Assembly (NCBI GenBank): GCA_022711405.1 | Contig: JAKLFC010000003.1 | Coordinates: forward strand, 238,843-302,842 | Direction: 5' to 3' | Source of the DNA: Bacteroidota bacterium | Lineage (GTDB): Bacteria > Bacteroidota > Bacteroidia > Bacteroidales > JAGONC01 | DNA: 64,000 nucleotides | Shown here: one piece after another, positions 28,288 to 37,499 of the stretch | Layout of the letters: every line of letters starts with the position of its first letter | Position numbering within the stretch: position 1 is the first letter of the stretch | The notes under the pieces: model-generated | The model's database searches: none | Told to the model about the DNA's origin: nothing | What the model saw: the letters and a program-made list of their open reading frames with translations, nothing else | Program-made: the position numbers and the translations under genes

Positions 28288-31200
28288 ATGAAAACGTACA
28301 ACCGGTATAACACGATCCTGGGCTGGATGGTATTTATTGTTTCAACCATTGTTTATTCCCTTACTGTGGAACCAACTGCCAGTTGGTGGGATTGTGGCGA
28401 ATACATCTCCACCGCCTACAAACTTCAGGTCGGGCACCCTCCAGGAGCGCCGTTTTTCCAGATGGTGGGCAGATTCTTTTCCCTTTTTGCCTTCGGTGAC
28501 ACCTCCCGGGTTGCCCTGATGATCAATATGATGTCGGTATTGTCCAGCAGCTTCACCATCCTGTTCCTGTTCTGGTCGATCACCATGCTGGCTGAAAAGA
28601 TGGCCTTCAGGAAAGGCGAGGAGATCACTACCGGTCAGATGTACACCGTACTGGGTGCCGGACTGGTGGGCGCCCTGGCATATACCTTTTCCGACTCATT
28701 CTGGTTTTCAGCCGTGGAAGGCGAGGTCTATGCCATGTCATCCTTCTTCACCGCACTGGTATTCTGGGCGATCCTCAAATGGGAGAAGGTGGCTGATGAG
28801 CCCCACGCATTCCGTTGGCTGATCTTCATCGCCTACATGGTAGGTCTCTCGATAGGCGTCCATTTGCTCAACCTGCTGGCCATCCCTGCCATCGCCTTTG
28901 TTTACTATTTCAAGAAATACAGGGTAAGTACCAAAGGAGTGCTCAAGACTGCCACAATCTCCATACTTCTGCTGGCATTCATCATGTATATCATTGTTCC
29001 TGAGATTGTTAATCAATTCGCAAAGACAGAGCTCCTGTTTGTCAATACATTTGGCCTGCCCTTCAATTCAGGCACTCTCTTTTTTGTCGTTGTTCTAATT
29101 GGATTGTGCATCACAGGGATCCTCTATACCATCAAAGAGAATGTCACCCCGGCTCTCCGGTGGACGCTCCTGACCCTGCTGGGTTTGCTGGTGGTGCTGA
29201 TTCTTGTGGGGAGCTCGTCGGGAGGCAATTTCGTGATCCGGCTGATGGTCTGCGGAGTGCTGCTGACGTTGCTGTACTTTGTCAGGTACCGTAAAGCCCT
29301 GCTCAATACCGTTATTCTTAGTTTTGTCTTTATCCTGATCGGCTATTCTTCCTTCCTGCTGATCATCATTAGGGCCAATGCCAACACTCCCATCAATGAG
29401 AATGAGCCTTCGGATGCCATCAGCCTGCTTTCCTACCTGAACAGGGAGCAATATGGCGACTGGCCCATCTTCTACGGTCAGTATTACAATGCGCCTCTCG
29501 ATGTAGAAAATCCTTACAAGGATGATAATCCGATATACGTGAAGGATGAAAAAGCGGGGAAATATATCGTGACAGACGACCGCAAGTCTTCTGTTCCCAA
29601 TTACGACAGCCGTTTCTGCACCATCTTCCCCCGAATGTGGAGCAACCAGAAAGACTCGCATATCACAGCGTATAAGCAGTGGGGACGGGTAAAAGGGCAT
29701 GCCATCCGTTATACCGACCGCCAGGGGGAAACCCAGGTCATCCAGAAGCCCACCTTCGGCGAGAATCTCCGTTTCTTTTTCCGTTACCAGGTCGGACACA
29801 TGTACTGGCGCTACTTTCTATGGAATTTTGTCGGGCGTCAGAATGATATTGAAGGTCACGGAGGAATTTCCGATGGCAACTGGATCAGCGGGATACCCTT
29901 CATTGATACCTTGCATATCGGAAGCCAGGAATACCTGCCCTCCAGCATGAAAAACCCGGCCAGGAACAAGTTCTATGCACTGCCCCTCCTGCTGGGCCTT
30001 GCCGGGCTCTTTTACCAGCTCAACCGGGATAAAAAGAATACCTTCATCGTTGCACTGCTGTTCGTCATGACTGGATTTGCCATCATCATCTATCTCAACC
30101 AGTATCCCTATCAGCCCAGAGAGAGGGATTACGCCTATGCCGGCTCCTTTTATGCCTATGCCATATGGATCGGCCTGGGTGTCATGGCCCTGGCTGATCT
30201 TTTCAACCGGTTCCTCAAGCAGCACCTCGCTGCCATTCTGGCCACCGCCCTGTGTTTGTTGCTGGTGCCCGTGATCATGGCAAGCCAGGGATGGGATGAT
30301 CATAACCGTTCGGGTAAATATGCAGCACGGGATTTTGCGGCCAATTATCTGAATTCCTGTGCCCCGAATGCCATCCTGATCACCAACGGGGATAACGATA
30401 CCTTCCCTTTGTGGTATGCACAGGAGGTAGAAGGAATACGTACCGATGTGAGGGTTGTCAACTTTATGCTCGCAAGTGGCGACTGGTACGTGCACCAGAT
30501 GATGAAAAAAGTGTACGATTCAGAACCTCTGCCTTTCACCCTGAAAGCGGAGCAGTACAACAAAGGGGTCAATGAGATCATCCCCTATTATGAAGAGGCC
30601 AGCGTCAAAGGACGGTTTGAGCTCAAAAAGGTGATCGATTTCATTGCCAGTGAGAGCCAGTCCACCAAACTGCCCGTTCAGAGCGGCGAATGGATCAATT
30701 ATTTCCCGACCAAAAGTGTACGGTTACCGGTCGATACGGTCAATGCCGTAAAAAACGGTGTGGTGCCCTCTTACTATGCCGGACGGATCGAACCCTATGT
30801 TGACTGGCAGATCAAAACCAATTATATGTACCGCAACGATCTCATGCTATTGGATTTCATTGCTACCAACAACTGGGAGCGACCACTGTATTTTGCCAAT
30901 CCCAGCAGCGTCAGCCAGGTGCTGGACGTGGATCCCTACTGCCATCTGGAAGGATTCGTTTACCGTTTCCTGCCGGTCAGGGCCGATAATTACATCAAAG
31001 GACTGGGAGGGCTGAATACGGAGGCAAGTTACGATATCCTCATGAACAAATGTAAATGGGGCAACCTGAATGATCCCAGGGTCACCATCGACAGGGAAAG
31101 CACGCGCAATACCATGATCCCCAAACAGAATTTCATGAGGCTGGTCGAGGCCCTGATGGAAGAGAAAAAAGAGGATGAGGCGGTGAGGGTGACCGACCGG

Positions 31201-31512
31201 GTGCTGGAGATCTTCCCCAACGAAAAGCTGCCTTTCGACCTTTACATGATTCCGTTCCTCGAAATCTACTACCAGGCAGGAGAGATCGAAAAAGCGAACA
31301 GGATGAACGAAATTTTGGTCAAAAACTACAAGGAAAATATCAACTATTACCAGTCCCTCTCCCACGGATTTGCCGAATACTATTCAGAGGATCAGGAGCA
31401 GGCCTTCATGGTGCTGAACCGGCTGGGCGAACTTGCCCGCGAGTATGAACAGATACCGCTTGCAGATCGCATTGACGGTATCGTAAAGGAAAAACTCGAG
31501 CTATTGAAGTGA
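28288..31512 (+). CDS. DUF2723 membrane glycosyltransferase (GT117-like)
   Basis: This 1074-residue protein is a large multi-spanning membrane enzyme of the DUF2723 family, related to protein O-mannosyltransferases. The N-terminus has SWWDCGEYISTAYKLQVGHPPGAP, the family's acidic catalytic loop region, followed by many hydrophobic helices (to about 365). A large periplasmic loop, a second membrane block (about 565-665) and a soluble C-terminal part with TPR-like helices (about 940-1070) follow. The enzyme probably transfers a sugar from a lipid carrier to exported proteins. The DE-type catalytic acid cannot be proved here. It ends overlapping lgt by 12 bases on the opposite strand. Confidence 0.85.
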   Translation: MKTYNRYNTILGWMVFIVSTIVYSLTVEPTASWWDCGEYISTAYKLQVGHPPGAPFFQMVGRFFSLFAFGDTSRVALMINMMSVLSSSFTILFLFWSITMLAEKMAFRKGEEITTGQMYTVLGAGLVGALAYTFSDSFWFSAVEGEVYAMSSFFTALVFWAILKWEKVADEPHAFRWLIFIAYMVGLSIGVHLLNLLAIPAIAFVYYFKKYRVSTKGVLKTATISILLLAFIMYIIVPEIVNQFAKTELLFVNTFGLPFNSGTLFFVVVLIGLCITGILYTIKENVTPALRWTLLTLLGLLVVLILVGSSSGGNFVIRLMVCGVLLTLLYFVRYRKALLNTVILSFVFILIGYSSFLLIIIRANANTPINENEPSDAISLLSYLNREQYGDWPIFYGQYYNAPLDVENPYKDDNPIYVKDEKAGKYIVTDDRKSSVPNYDSRFCTIFPRMWSNQKDSHITAYKQWGRVKGHAIRYTDRQGETQVIQKPTFGENLRFFFRYQVGHMYWRYFLWNFVGRQNDIEGHGGISDGNWISGIPFIDTLHIGSQEYLPSSMKNPARNKFYALPLLLGLAGLFYQLNRDKKNTFIVALLFVMTGFAIIIYLNQYPYQPRERDYAYAGSFYAYAIWIGLGVMALADLFNRFLKQHLAAILATALCLLLVPVIMASQGWDDHNRSGKYAARDFAANYLNSCAPNAILITNGDNDTFPLWYAQEVEGIRTDVRVVNFMLASGDWYVHQMMKKVYDSEPLPFTLKAEQYNKGVNEIIPYYEEASVKGRFELKKVIDFIASESQSTKLPVQSGEWINYFPTKSVRLPVDTVNAVKNGVVPSYYAGRIEPYVDWQIKTNYMYRNDLMLLDFIATNNWERPLYFANPSSVSQVLDVDPYCHLEGFVYRFLPVRADNYIKGLGGLNTEASYDILMNKCKWGNLNDPRVTIDRESTRNTMIPKQNFMRLVEALMEEKKEDEAVRVTDRVLEIFPNEKLPFDLYMIPFLEIYYQAGEIEKANRMNEILVKNYKENINYYQSLSHGFAEYYSEDQEQAFMVLNRLGELAREYEQIPLADRIDGIVKEKLELLK

Positions 31513-32301
31513 TCTGGCCGTCACCTTTGCTTTTGAGCGCCATACCAGCCAGATCCCCAGGAGGATGAAGGGTATGCTCAGCGACTGACCGAGGTTGAGG
31601 ATGTACTGATTCTCAAAACTGACCTGTGGCTCTTTAAAAAATTCCAGAAAAAAACGGGATGTAAAGATCAGGATCAGGAACATCCCAAAAAGAAATCCGG
31701 GCCTGGGGTGTCCATCCCGGCGGTAATAATGCCTGAGCAGATACCCGAATGAGAGAAGGTAGGCAAGCGCTTCATAGATCTGGGTTGGATGCCGGGGTAT
31801 GTTATTATCCCTGATAAACACGAACGCCCAGGGTACCTCTGTCGGTTTGCCGAAGATCTCTGAATTCATCAGATTCCCGAGCCTGATCAGCACCCCTGAC
31901 AGGGCCACCACGATGACGATACGGTCGATCGTCCACAGGAAAGACTGGGAGCTTTTCCTTGAAAACAGGTAGATGGCCAGGATGATCCCAAGAGCGGCGC
32001 CATGGCTGGCCAGCCCTCCCTCCCAAATTTTCAGGATTTCCAGAGGGTGACTGAGGTAATAGGAGGGTTCGTAGAACAGGCAGTGCCCTAGCCGGGCACC
32101 GAGGATGGTGCCAATGACCATATAGGTGGTAAGCCTGTCCAGTTCCTTGAGAGGTATGTTCTCTTTCCTGAAAAACCTGGCCATGATCAGGTATCCGAAA
32201 AAGAATCCTGCGGCAAACAGCAATCCGTACCACCTGACCGAAAGCGATCCCAGGTGAAATATTTCAGGATTTACGTTCCAGGTGATGTAGTTTATGATCA
32301 T
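31501..32301 (-). CDS. lgt: prolipoprotein diacylglyceryl transferase
   Basis: Lgt attaches diacylglycerol to the lipobox cysteine of prelipoproteins in the inner membrane. The 266-residue protein shows the signature segments SVRWYGLLFAAGFFFGY, GARLGHCLFYEP, WEGGLASHGAA and the phosphatidylglycerol-binding region RLGNLMNSEIFGKPT with later RHPTQIYEAL. About seven membrane helices are visible. An in-frame TTG at 32322 would add seven residues, but it lies inside a promoter -7 element, so the ATG at 32301 is chosen. The gene is needed for the many lipoproteins of the cell, including the SusD and Kelch-like proteins in this window. Confidence 0.95.
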   Translation of the reverse strand: MIINYITWNVNPEIFHLGSLSVRWYGLLFAAGFFFGYLIMARFFRKENIPLKELDRLTTYMVIGTILGARLGHCLFYEPSYYLSHPLEILKIWEGGLASHGAALGIILAIYLFSRKSSQSFLWTIDRIVIVVALSGVLIRLGNLMNSEIFGKPTEVPWAFVFIRDNNIPRHPTQIYEALAYLLSFGYLLRHYYRRDGHPRPGFLFGMFLILIFTSRFFLEFFKEPQVSFENQYILNLGQSLSIPFILLGIWLVWRSKAKVTARSLQ

Positions 32302-32319
32302 AAATGAGGATTTAGGGCT

Positions 32320-32327
32320 CAAATGTA
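32320..32327 (-). promoter_or_regulatory. -7 element TACATTTG of lgt
   Basis: The minus strand reads TACATTTG, an exact match to TAnnTTTG, 18 bases before the lgt ATG. It rules out the upstream TTG as start codon. Confidence 0.6.
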
Positions 32328-32340
32328 AACATTTTTATGC

Positions 32341-32410
32341 TCACAGATCTCACCGATTTTCACGGATCGGCATTCTGAAAATCTGTGTCAATCTGTGAAA
32401 TCTGTGAAAA
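32341..32410. repeat. ATCTGTG / CACAGAT intergenic repeat
   Basis: The gap between lgt and dprA contains three copies of ATCTGTG (about 32380-32406) and inverted-type relatives CACAGATC and CACGGATC to their left (32342-32367). Together they form an imperfect inverted repeat. No gene fits this stretch. Confidence 0.6.
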
Positions 32411-32482
32411 ATATCAGAAAAATAATCCGGACAGGGTACGTTTTGAGCCGTTTCCGGATTAACAGATAAACATGATCCCCAG

Positions 32483-33583
32483 GTGGAAGATTCCCTTTTA
32501 TATAAGATTGCCATTACCCTTATACCGGGAATAGGAGATGTCAACGGTAAGAAACTGGTAGCTTACTGTGGCAGCGTTGAGGCCATATTCAGGGAAAAGG
32601 CCCGAGCGCTGTGCAGGATACCCGGCATAGGTAAAGCCATTGCAGAATCCATTCGCACGTCGGATGTGATCACTCGTGCCGAAAAGGAGGTACGGTTCAT
32701 TGAAAAAAACAGGATCCGGACCCTTTTTTACACTGAACCGGACTATCCGCGGAGGCTTAATCACTGTGCAGATGGCCCCATGATGCTGTATGTCAAGGGT
32801 CCCGCAAACCTGAACAATCAACGGATCCTGAGCATTGTGGGCACCCGGAGCGCCACCGGGTACGGGAAGGAGGCGGTCAGTCACCTGATCAGCGGCCTGC
32901 GTTCCCAGAATGCGTTGATTGTCAGTGGGCTTGCCTATGGCATTGATTCCTGTTCCCATAAAGAAGCGCTTGTCAATGACCTTCCGACCGTAGCCGTGCT
33001 TGCCCATGGACTCGACAGGGTCTATCCGCCTGTCAACCGTTCCCTTGCCATCCGGATGATTCAGGCCGGGGGACTTGTGACGGAGTTCCTCAGTGAGACC
33101 AATCCTGATAAGGAGAACTTTCCGAAGCGTAACCGGATCATCGCGGGACTGGCTGATGCCGTTGTGGTGGTGGAAGCCGGAAAAAAGGGAGGTGCGCTGA
33201 TCACAGCTGAGATCGCCAACTCCTATAACCGGGATGTTTTTGCGGTGCCCGGCAGGATCGATGATGAATATTCCGTTGGATGCAACTACCTGATCAAGAC
33301 CAACAAGGCTGCCCTGATCCAGTCACCGGAAGACATCATTTATTTGATGGGATGGGAAAAATCTTCAGGTTCAGCCGGCAGCCGGCAGGCGCTGCTGTTC
33401 CATACCCTGACCGGCGAGGAAGAGGCGCTGGTGAACATCCTGACTGCACAGGGTGAATGCACCATTGACTGGCTTTCGATGCATTCGGGGCTTACCCTGG
33501 GAAAGGTGACCTCTCTGCTGTTGCAGCTTGAATTCAAGGGTATCGTAAAAAGCTTACCGGGCAAGATTTACAGACTGGGATAA
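32483..33583 (+). CDS. dprA: DNA-processing protein DprA
   Basis: DprA loads RecA onto incoming single-stranded DNA during natural transformation. This 366-residue protein has an N-terminal helix-hairpin-helix/SAM-like region (TLIPGIGDVNGKKL, CRIPGIGKAI), a Rossmann-fold core (SIVGTRSATGYGKEA, VSGLAYGIDSCSHKEAL, FPKRNRIIAGLADAVVVVEA) and a C-terminal winged helix (EALVNILTAQGECTIDWL). It starts with GTG at 32483: the nearby ATG at 32472 is in another frame. Whether the organism is naturally competent cannot be judged, because DprA is also kept by many non-competent bacteria. Confidence 0.93.
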   Translation: MEDSLLYKIAITLIPGIGDVNGKKLVAYCGSVEAIFREKARALCRIPGIGKAIAESIRTSDVITRAEKEVRFIEKNRIRTLFYTEPDYPRRLNHCADGPMMLYVKGPANLNNQRILSIVGTRSATGYGKEAVSHLISGLRSQNALIVSGLAYGIDSCSHKEALVNDLPTVAVLAHGLDRVYPPVNRSLAIRMIQAGGLVTEFLSETNPDKENFPKRNRIIAGLADAVVVVEAGKKGGALITAEIANSYNRDVFAVPGRIDDEYSVGCNYLIKTNKAALIQSPEDIIYLMGWEKSSGSAGSRQALLFHTLTGEEEALVNILTAQGECTIDWLSMHSGLTLGKVTSLLLQLEFKGIVKSLPGKIYRLG

Positions 33584-33630
33584 TGATGAGCCGCTGCCCT
33601 TTTGTATCTTTACACCCGAAATGATACGGC

Positions 33631-34557
33631 ATGGAAGGACTTGTCACCAAATCAACCGGTAGCTGGTATACGGTCCGTTTAAAGAACGGGATGCTGATCC
33701 CATGTACGTTGAAAGGCAAGATGCGGATCAGGGACATCCGCACGACCAACCCGGTGGCGGTGGGTGACCGGGTGGAAGTGGATGTCAACAGGGAGGAGAA
33801 TACCGGGGTGATACGGGATGTCATGAAAAGGGACAATTACATTATCCGGAAATCCACCAAGCTTTCGAAGGCATCCCATATCATTGCGGCTAATATCGAC
33901 CAGGCTTTTCTCATCGCGACACTCGTGTTGCCCAGGACCTCCACGGGCTTTACCGACCGGTTCCTGGTGACTGCAGAAGCCTATCATATACCTGCAGGGA
34001 TTGTTTTTAACAAGACTGACCTTTATGATGAAGAGCTCAGGCTGCGGCATCAGGAGCTGGTAAGGCTGTATTCGTCCCTCGGTTACCAGTGCTTTGGTAC
34101 TTCAGCGGTCACGGGCGAAGGGCTTGGCCTTCTGTCAGATGCCCTGAAAGATAAGACAACCCTGTTCTCCGGGCATTCGGGTGTCGGGAAATCAGCCATC
34201 ATCAATGTACTGGAGCCAGCCCTGAAGCTCCGGACAGCGGAGATATCCTCCTGGCACCTCAAGGGAGTCCATACCACCACTTTTGCTGAGCTTTTTGAGT
34301 TGTCATGCGGAGGTTTCATCATCGACACGCCCGGGATCAGGGAATTTGGGCTGATCGATTTCAGGAAGGAGGAGGTGGCAGAACGGTTCCCTGAAATGCG
34401 GGCCCTGATGCACCAGTGCCAGTTCAATAACTGCTCACATGTCCATGAGCCCCGGTGTGCAGTGAAAAAGGCGCTGGAGCAGGGAAAGATAGATGCCGGA
34501 CGGTACAGGAACTATTTGCGTATCCTGGGCGGAGAATGGGAGGAAATGGAAACCTAA
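33631..34557 (+). CDS. rsgA: ribosome small-subunit-dependent GTPase RsgA
   Basis: RsgA is a circularly permuted GTPase that checks late maturation of the 30S decoding centre. The 308-residue sequence has an N-terminal OB domain (about 1-70), then the permuted G motifs: G4 FNKTDLYDEE, G5-like SAVTG, G1 GHSGVGKSAIIN and G3 DTPGIREFG. The C-terminal zinc motif is CQFNNCSHVHEPRC. It lies 47 bases after dprA and 11 bases before dtd on the same strand, a probable operon. All motifs are intact. Confidence 0.95.
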   Translation: MEGLVTKSTGSWYTVRLKNGMLIPCTLKGKMRIRDIRTTNPVAVGDRVEVDVNREENTGVIRDVMKRDNYIIRKSTKLSKASHIIAANIDQAFLIATLVLPRTSTGFTDRFLVTAEAYHIPAGIVFNKTDLYDEELRLRHQELVRLYSSLGYQCFGTSAVTGEGLGLLSDALKDKTTLFSGHSGVGKSAIINVLEPALKLRTAEISSWHLKGVHTTTFAELFELSCGGFIIDTPGIREFGLIDFRKEEVAERFPEMRALMHQCQFNNCSHVHEPRCAVKKALEQGKIDAGRYRNYLRILGGEWEEMET

Positions 34558-34568
34558 ACCGGTTGGTT

Positions 34569-35021
34569 ATGCGAGTCGTCGTTCAGCGTGTCAGTGAAGC
34601 TTCCGTCGAAATAGGCGGAATGATTAAAGGCAGGATCGGCCGGGGACTGCTGGTCCTTGTCGGTATCGAGGATTGTGATACCACGGAGGATGCTGAGTGG
34701 TTATGTGGCAAGATAGCCCGTCTGAGGATCTTTGACGATGCGGGTGGAGTGATGAACCTGGCGGTCACTGATGCAGGCGGTGAAGCACTGGTGATCAGCC
34801 AGTTCACGCTTCACGCCAGTACCAAAAAAGGGAATCGTCCTTCCTATATCCGGGCTGCACGACCTGAAAAGGCCATCCCTCTTTATGATCATTTCCTTCA
34901 CATCTTACAGGGATATCTGGAAACACCTGTACAGCGAGGGGAGTTCGGCGCCTATATGCAGGTTAAACTCATCAACGACGGGCCGGTGACCATTGTGATC
35001 GACAGCCGGAATAAAGAATAG
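34569..35021 (+). CDS. dtd: D-aminoacyl-tRNA deacylase
   Basis: Dtd removes D-amino acids wrongly attached to tRNA. This 150-residue protein has the whole family pattern: MRVVVQRVSEASVEI at the N-terminus, the catalytic SQFTLHA loop, and the cross-subunit Gly-cisPro loop NDGPVTI near the end. The frame stays open to 34455 inside rsgA, but the canonical MRVVVQRV start lies at 34569, 11 bases after rsgA, and gives the standard length. It ends 11 bases from a convergent TonB-dependent receptor gene. Confidence 0.95.
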   Translation: MRVVVQRVSEASVEIGGMIKGRIGRGLLVLVGIEDCDTTEDAEWLCGKIARLRIFDDAGGVMNLAVTDAGGEALVISQFTLHASTKKGNRPSYIRAARPEKAIPLYDHFLHILQGYLETPVQRGEFGAYMQVKLINDGPVTIVIDSRNKE

Positions 35022-35032
35022 GTTACAACAGG

Positions 35033-37354
35033 TTAAAAGCTGATTTTCACCCCGAGGCTTGGCATGATGGGCAACTGGTCGACGCGTTCATTGGTGACGC
35101 GGTCGATATAAAATATGTTCTCCCGGTCGTATACATTCGTGGCGCCGAGATTGACCTCGAGTTGCGAGTGGTTCCCGATGAAAAAGATCCGTTTCACGTT
35201 GATGTCCAGACGATGAAAGACCGGCAGACGCCCCTGGTTGATCTCACCGTACCGGATACCCAGATCACCATTGGCTGTTGTATAATCGGTATTGATGCCA
35301 TCACCGAACGTAAGCTTTTCGTAAAATCCCTGGGTTTCCGTAAACGGAAAGCCTGTACCCAGGTTCCAGCGTGCACTGATCTCCCAGTTTCTTGCCGGCC
35401 CCAGCGTATAGGTAAGGACCAGATTGACATTATGGCGACGGTCGTAGTATGGGTAGTATTCAATATTACCATCATCGAGTTTGATGTAGCCCAGTGAGTA
35501 AACACCCCAGAAATACAACCGGTCGTACTCTGCCTTGACCGAAAGATCCATCCCCGTAGCATATCCCTGCTCAAGGATGAAATCTTTTTTCAGCTCATCC
35601 GGTTTGTCGGCATTGTCTTCGTTATCGTCATAAAGCTTATTGCGGTTAAGGTTGGTAAGCTGTGAGAAGTTCTTGTAATACCCTTCAAGGTTAAGGGTTA
35701 TATGCCTGCCTGCATTGTATTCGAAACCCAGGATGGCATGCTGTGCTTTTTGCAGTTTATGGGTTACCTCTTTGCCGTTGAACTCCTCCGGCAGGTTATC
35801 CGGCCCTGATAAAAATCCGTAGAAAAGGTCGACAACGTCACGGTTTGAGCGAGCGCTGATCAGGTTCTGGGAATAAAACCCTCCGGCCAGCTTGATCCTG
35901 AAATTATCGGTAAAGTTGTATTTCATGGCAAGCCGGGGCTCAGGTGACATGTCCCCGAGGGATGCATACCACTGGACCCGGAAACTTGGTTCGAAAAGCA
36001 GGTTGCCCCACGTTTTTTTATACTGGACGAAGATTCCCAGCTCGGTGGTGTTTTCCTTCTGCTCAATCCTGCGGTTGAGGGAGTTGGAAAAATCGAAGAC
36101 GGTCTTGAATCCCATCATTTCAATGCCGTACTTCAGCTCATCCTTTCCTAAAAAGTAGGTGAAGTCCAGTCCAAGGTTAAATCCATTGATCTGGCTTGAA
36201 CGGGCAGGGGAGGTACCCTCCTCAAGCGTTATCTTGTAATCGGAATAGGCCACATATCCCTCCATGAGTGAAGGGGATTTCCCGGGGATCACGATGAAAT
36301 TGGTGCCACCGCCGTAAGAACTCCAGTGATAATCAGCAATAGACTGATAATCAATTACTTTATCGTCATATACAAAGCCATAAAAGTTGACCTTGCTTCC
36401 ATTGGGCGCATTCAGGGAGATTTTCCCGTACAGATCGGTATAGGTAAAAGGCAGGCCAGCTGTATCGACATACTGGTAGAGCACTTTGGAGGTTTTATCC
36501 AGGTAGGAATGACGACCGGAAAGAATGAAGGATGAGCTGCCTGAGCCATCGTCTTTTTGCTTCTTTAAAGGACCTTCCAGCAGTAATTCCGCTCCAAAGG
36601 TACTGGCTGCAGCTTTTCCGGCAATACGTTTCTTATTGCCGTCACGGGTGGTGACATCGATCACCGAGGAGATCCTGCCCCCGTACTCAGCTCCGAAGCC
36701 TCCCGTATAAATCTCGGTGTTGCGGATGATGTCGGTTTCGAATACAGAAAACAGCCCGATGGAATGAAACGGATTATAGATGGTCATACCGTCGAGGAGC
36801 ACCTTGTTCTGAACGGGCGATCCGCCCCGGATATAGAGTTGTCCTCCCTGGTCACCGGTAAAGATTACCCCGGGCAGTACCTGAAGGTACTGTGCCAGGT
36901 CAGGAATTCCTCCGACCGAGGGGATCTGGTTGATCTGCTTTGGGGTGATCTTGACAACCGAGACCATGGTCTCGGTTTTGGCATCGGCCCGTTCGGCCGT
37001 GATATCAATTCCTTTAAGCGAATAGGCCGTCTCATTCAGGTACAATTGTTTTGTAATCACATCATTGGGCTTCACCGTCACGGGCATCCGCAGGGTATCG
37101 TATCCCATAAAAGTGACCATCAGCGCATAATCGCCTGGCGGGATGTGCGAGATCACGAAGTACCCATTGACGTCGGTGGCCCCGCCGTAGGTTGTCTGAT
37201 AAAGATATACGTTGGTAAAAATAATGGGCTCACCGTTGCCCTGATCGTAGACAAAACCCCTGATCGTTCCATCCTGGGCAAACGTGCGGATAGCCATCAT
37301 GCACAGGACGGTCAGCAGGATGATGGCAGCACGGAAGTTAATCAATGACCTCAT
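35033..37354 (-). CDS. TonB-dependent receptor with CarboxypepD-like N-terminal domain
   Basis: This 773-residue outer-membrane protein has a signal peptide (about 1-26, ending TFAQ). A carboxypeptidase-regulatory-like domain (28-110; TIRGFVYDQGNGEPI, GDYALMVTFMGYDT) precedes a TonB plug (about 125-230; GGSPVQNKVLLDGMTIYNP, GFGAEYGGRISSVIDV) and a 22-stranded barrel ending in Phe (LGVKISF). It is a single receptor without a SusD partner, so it belongs to the general TonB-dependent transporter group and not to the SusC group. The ligand is unknown; siderophore, cobalamin and peptides are all possible. It diverges from icd. Confidence 0.9.
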   Translation of the reverse strand: MRSLINFRAAIILLTVLCMMAIRTFAQDGTIRGFVYDQGNGEPIIFTNVYLYQTTYGGATDVNGYFVISHIPPGDYALMVTFMGYDTLRMPVTVKPNDVITKQLYLNETAYSLKGIDITAERADAKTETMVSVVKITPKQINQIPSVGGIPDLAQYLQVLPGVIFTGDQGGQLYIRGGSPVQNKVLLDGMTIYNPFHSIGLFSVFETDIIRNTEIYTGGFGAEYGGRISSVIDVTTRDGNKKRIAGKAAASTFGAELLLEGPLKKQKDDGSGSSSFILSGRHSYLDKTSKVLYQYVDTAGLPFTYTDLYGKISLNAPNGSKVNFYGFVYDDKVIDYQSIADYHWSSYGGGTNFIVIPGKSPSLMEGYVAYSDYKITLEEGTSPARSSQINGFNLGLDFTYFLGKDELKYGIEMMGFKTVFDFSNSLNRRIEQKENTTELGIFVQYKKTWGNLLFEPSFRVQWYASLGDMSPEPRLAMKYNFTDNFRIKLAGGFYSQNLISARSNRDVVDLFYGFLSGPDNLPEEFNGKEVTHKLQKAQHAILGFEYNAGRHITLNLEGYYKNFSQLTNLNRNKLYDDNEDNADKPDELKKDFILEQGYATGMDLSVKAEYDRLYFWGVYSLGYIKLDDGNIEYYPYYDRRHNVNLVLTYTLGPARNWEISARWNLGTGFPFTETQGFYEKLTFGDGINTDYTTANGDLGIRYGEINQGRLPVFHRLDINVKRIFFIGNHSQLEVNLGATNVYDRENIFYIDRVTNERVDQLPIMPSLGVKISF

Positions 37355-37394
37355 ATCAGGATGTTTGACAGGTATCTGAATGCGTAAGGAGGTG

Positions 37395-37402
37395 CGAAAT
37401 TA
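37395..37402 (-). promoter_or_regulatory. possible -7 element TAATTTCG of the TonB receptor
   Basis: The minus strand reads TAATTTCG, one base from TAnnTTTG, about 41 bases before the receptor start. It is the best candidate in the divergent region. The icd side has no exact consensus. Confidence 0.3.
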
Positions 37403-37499
37403 CGGAAAAATAAGATATGGTTGGTTTGAAAAAAATATTACCTTCGTGCACCTTAATGATATCATGAACCTTATATAGTTAGAACCGTAAATATTTTGT

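Noticed and set aside
34455..34568. N-terminal extension of Dtd into rsgA
   Set aside because: The canonical start motif MRVVVQRV lies at 34569, and the extension overlaps conserved zinc-site codons of rsgA.
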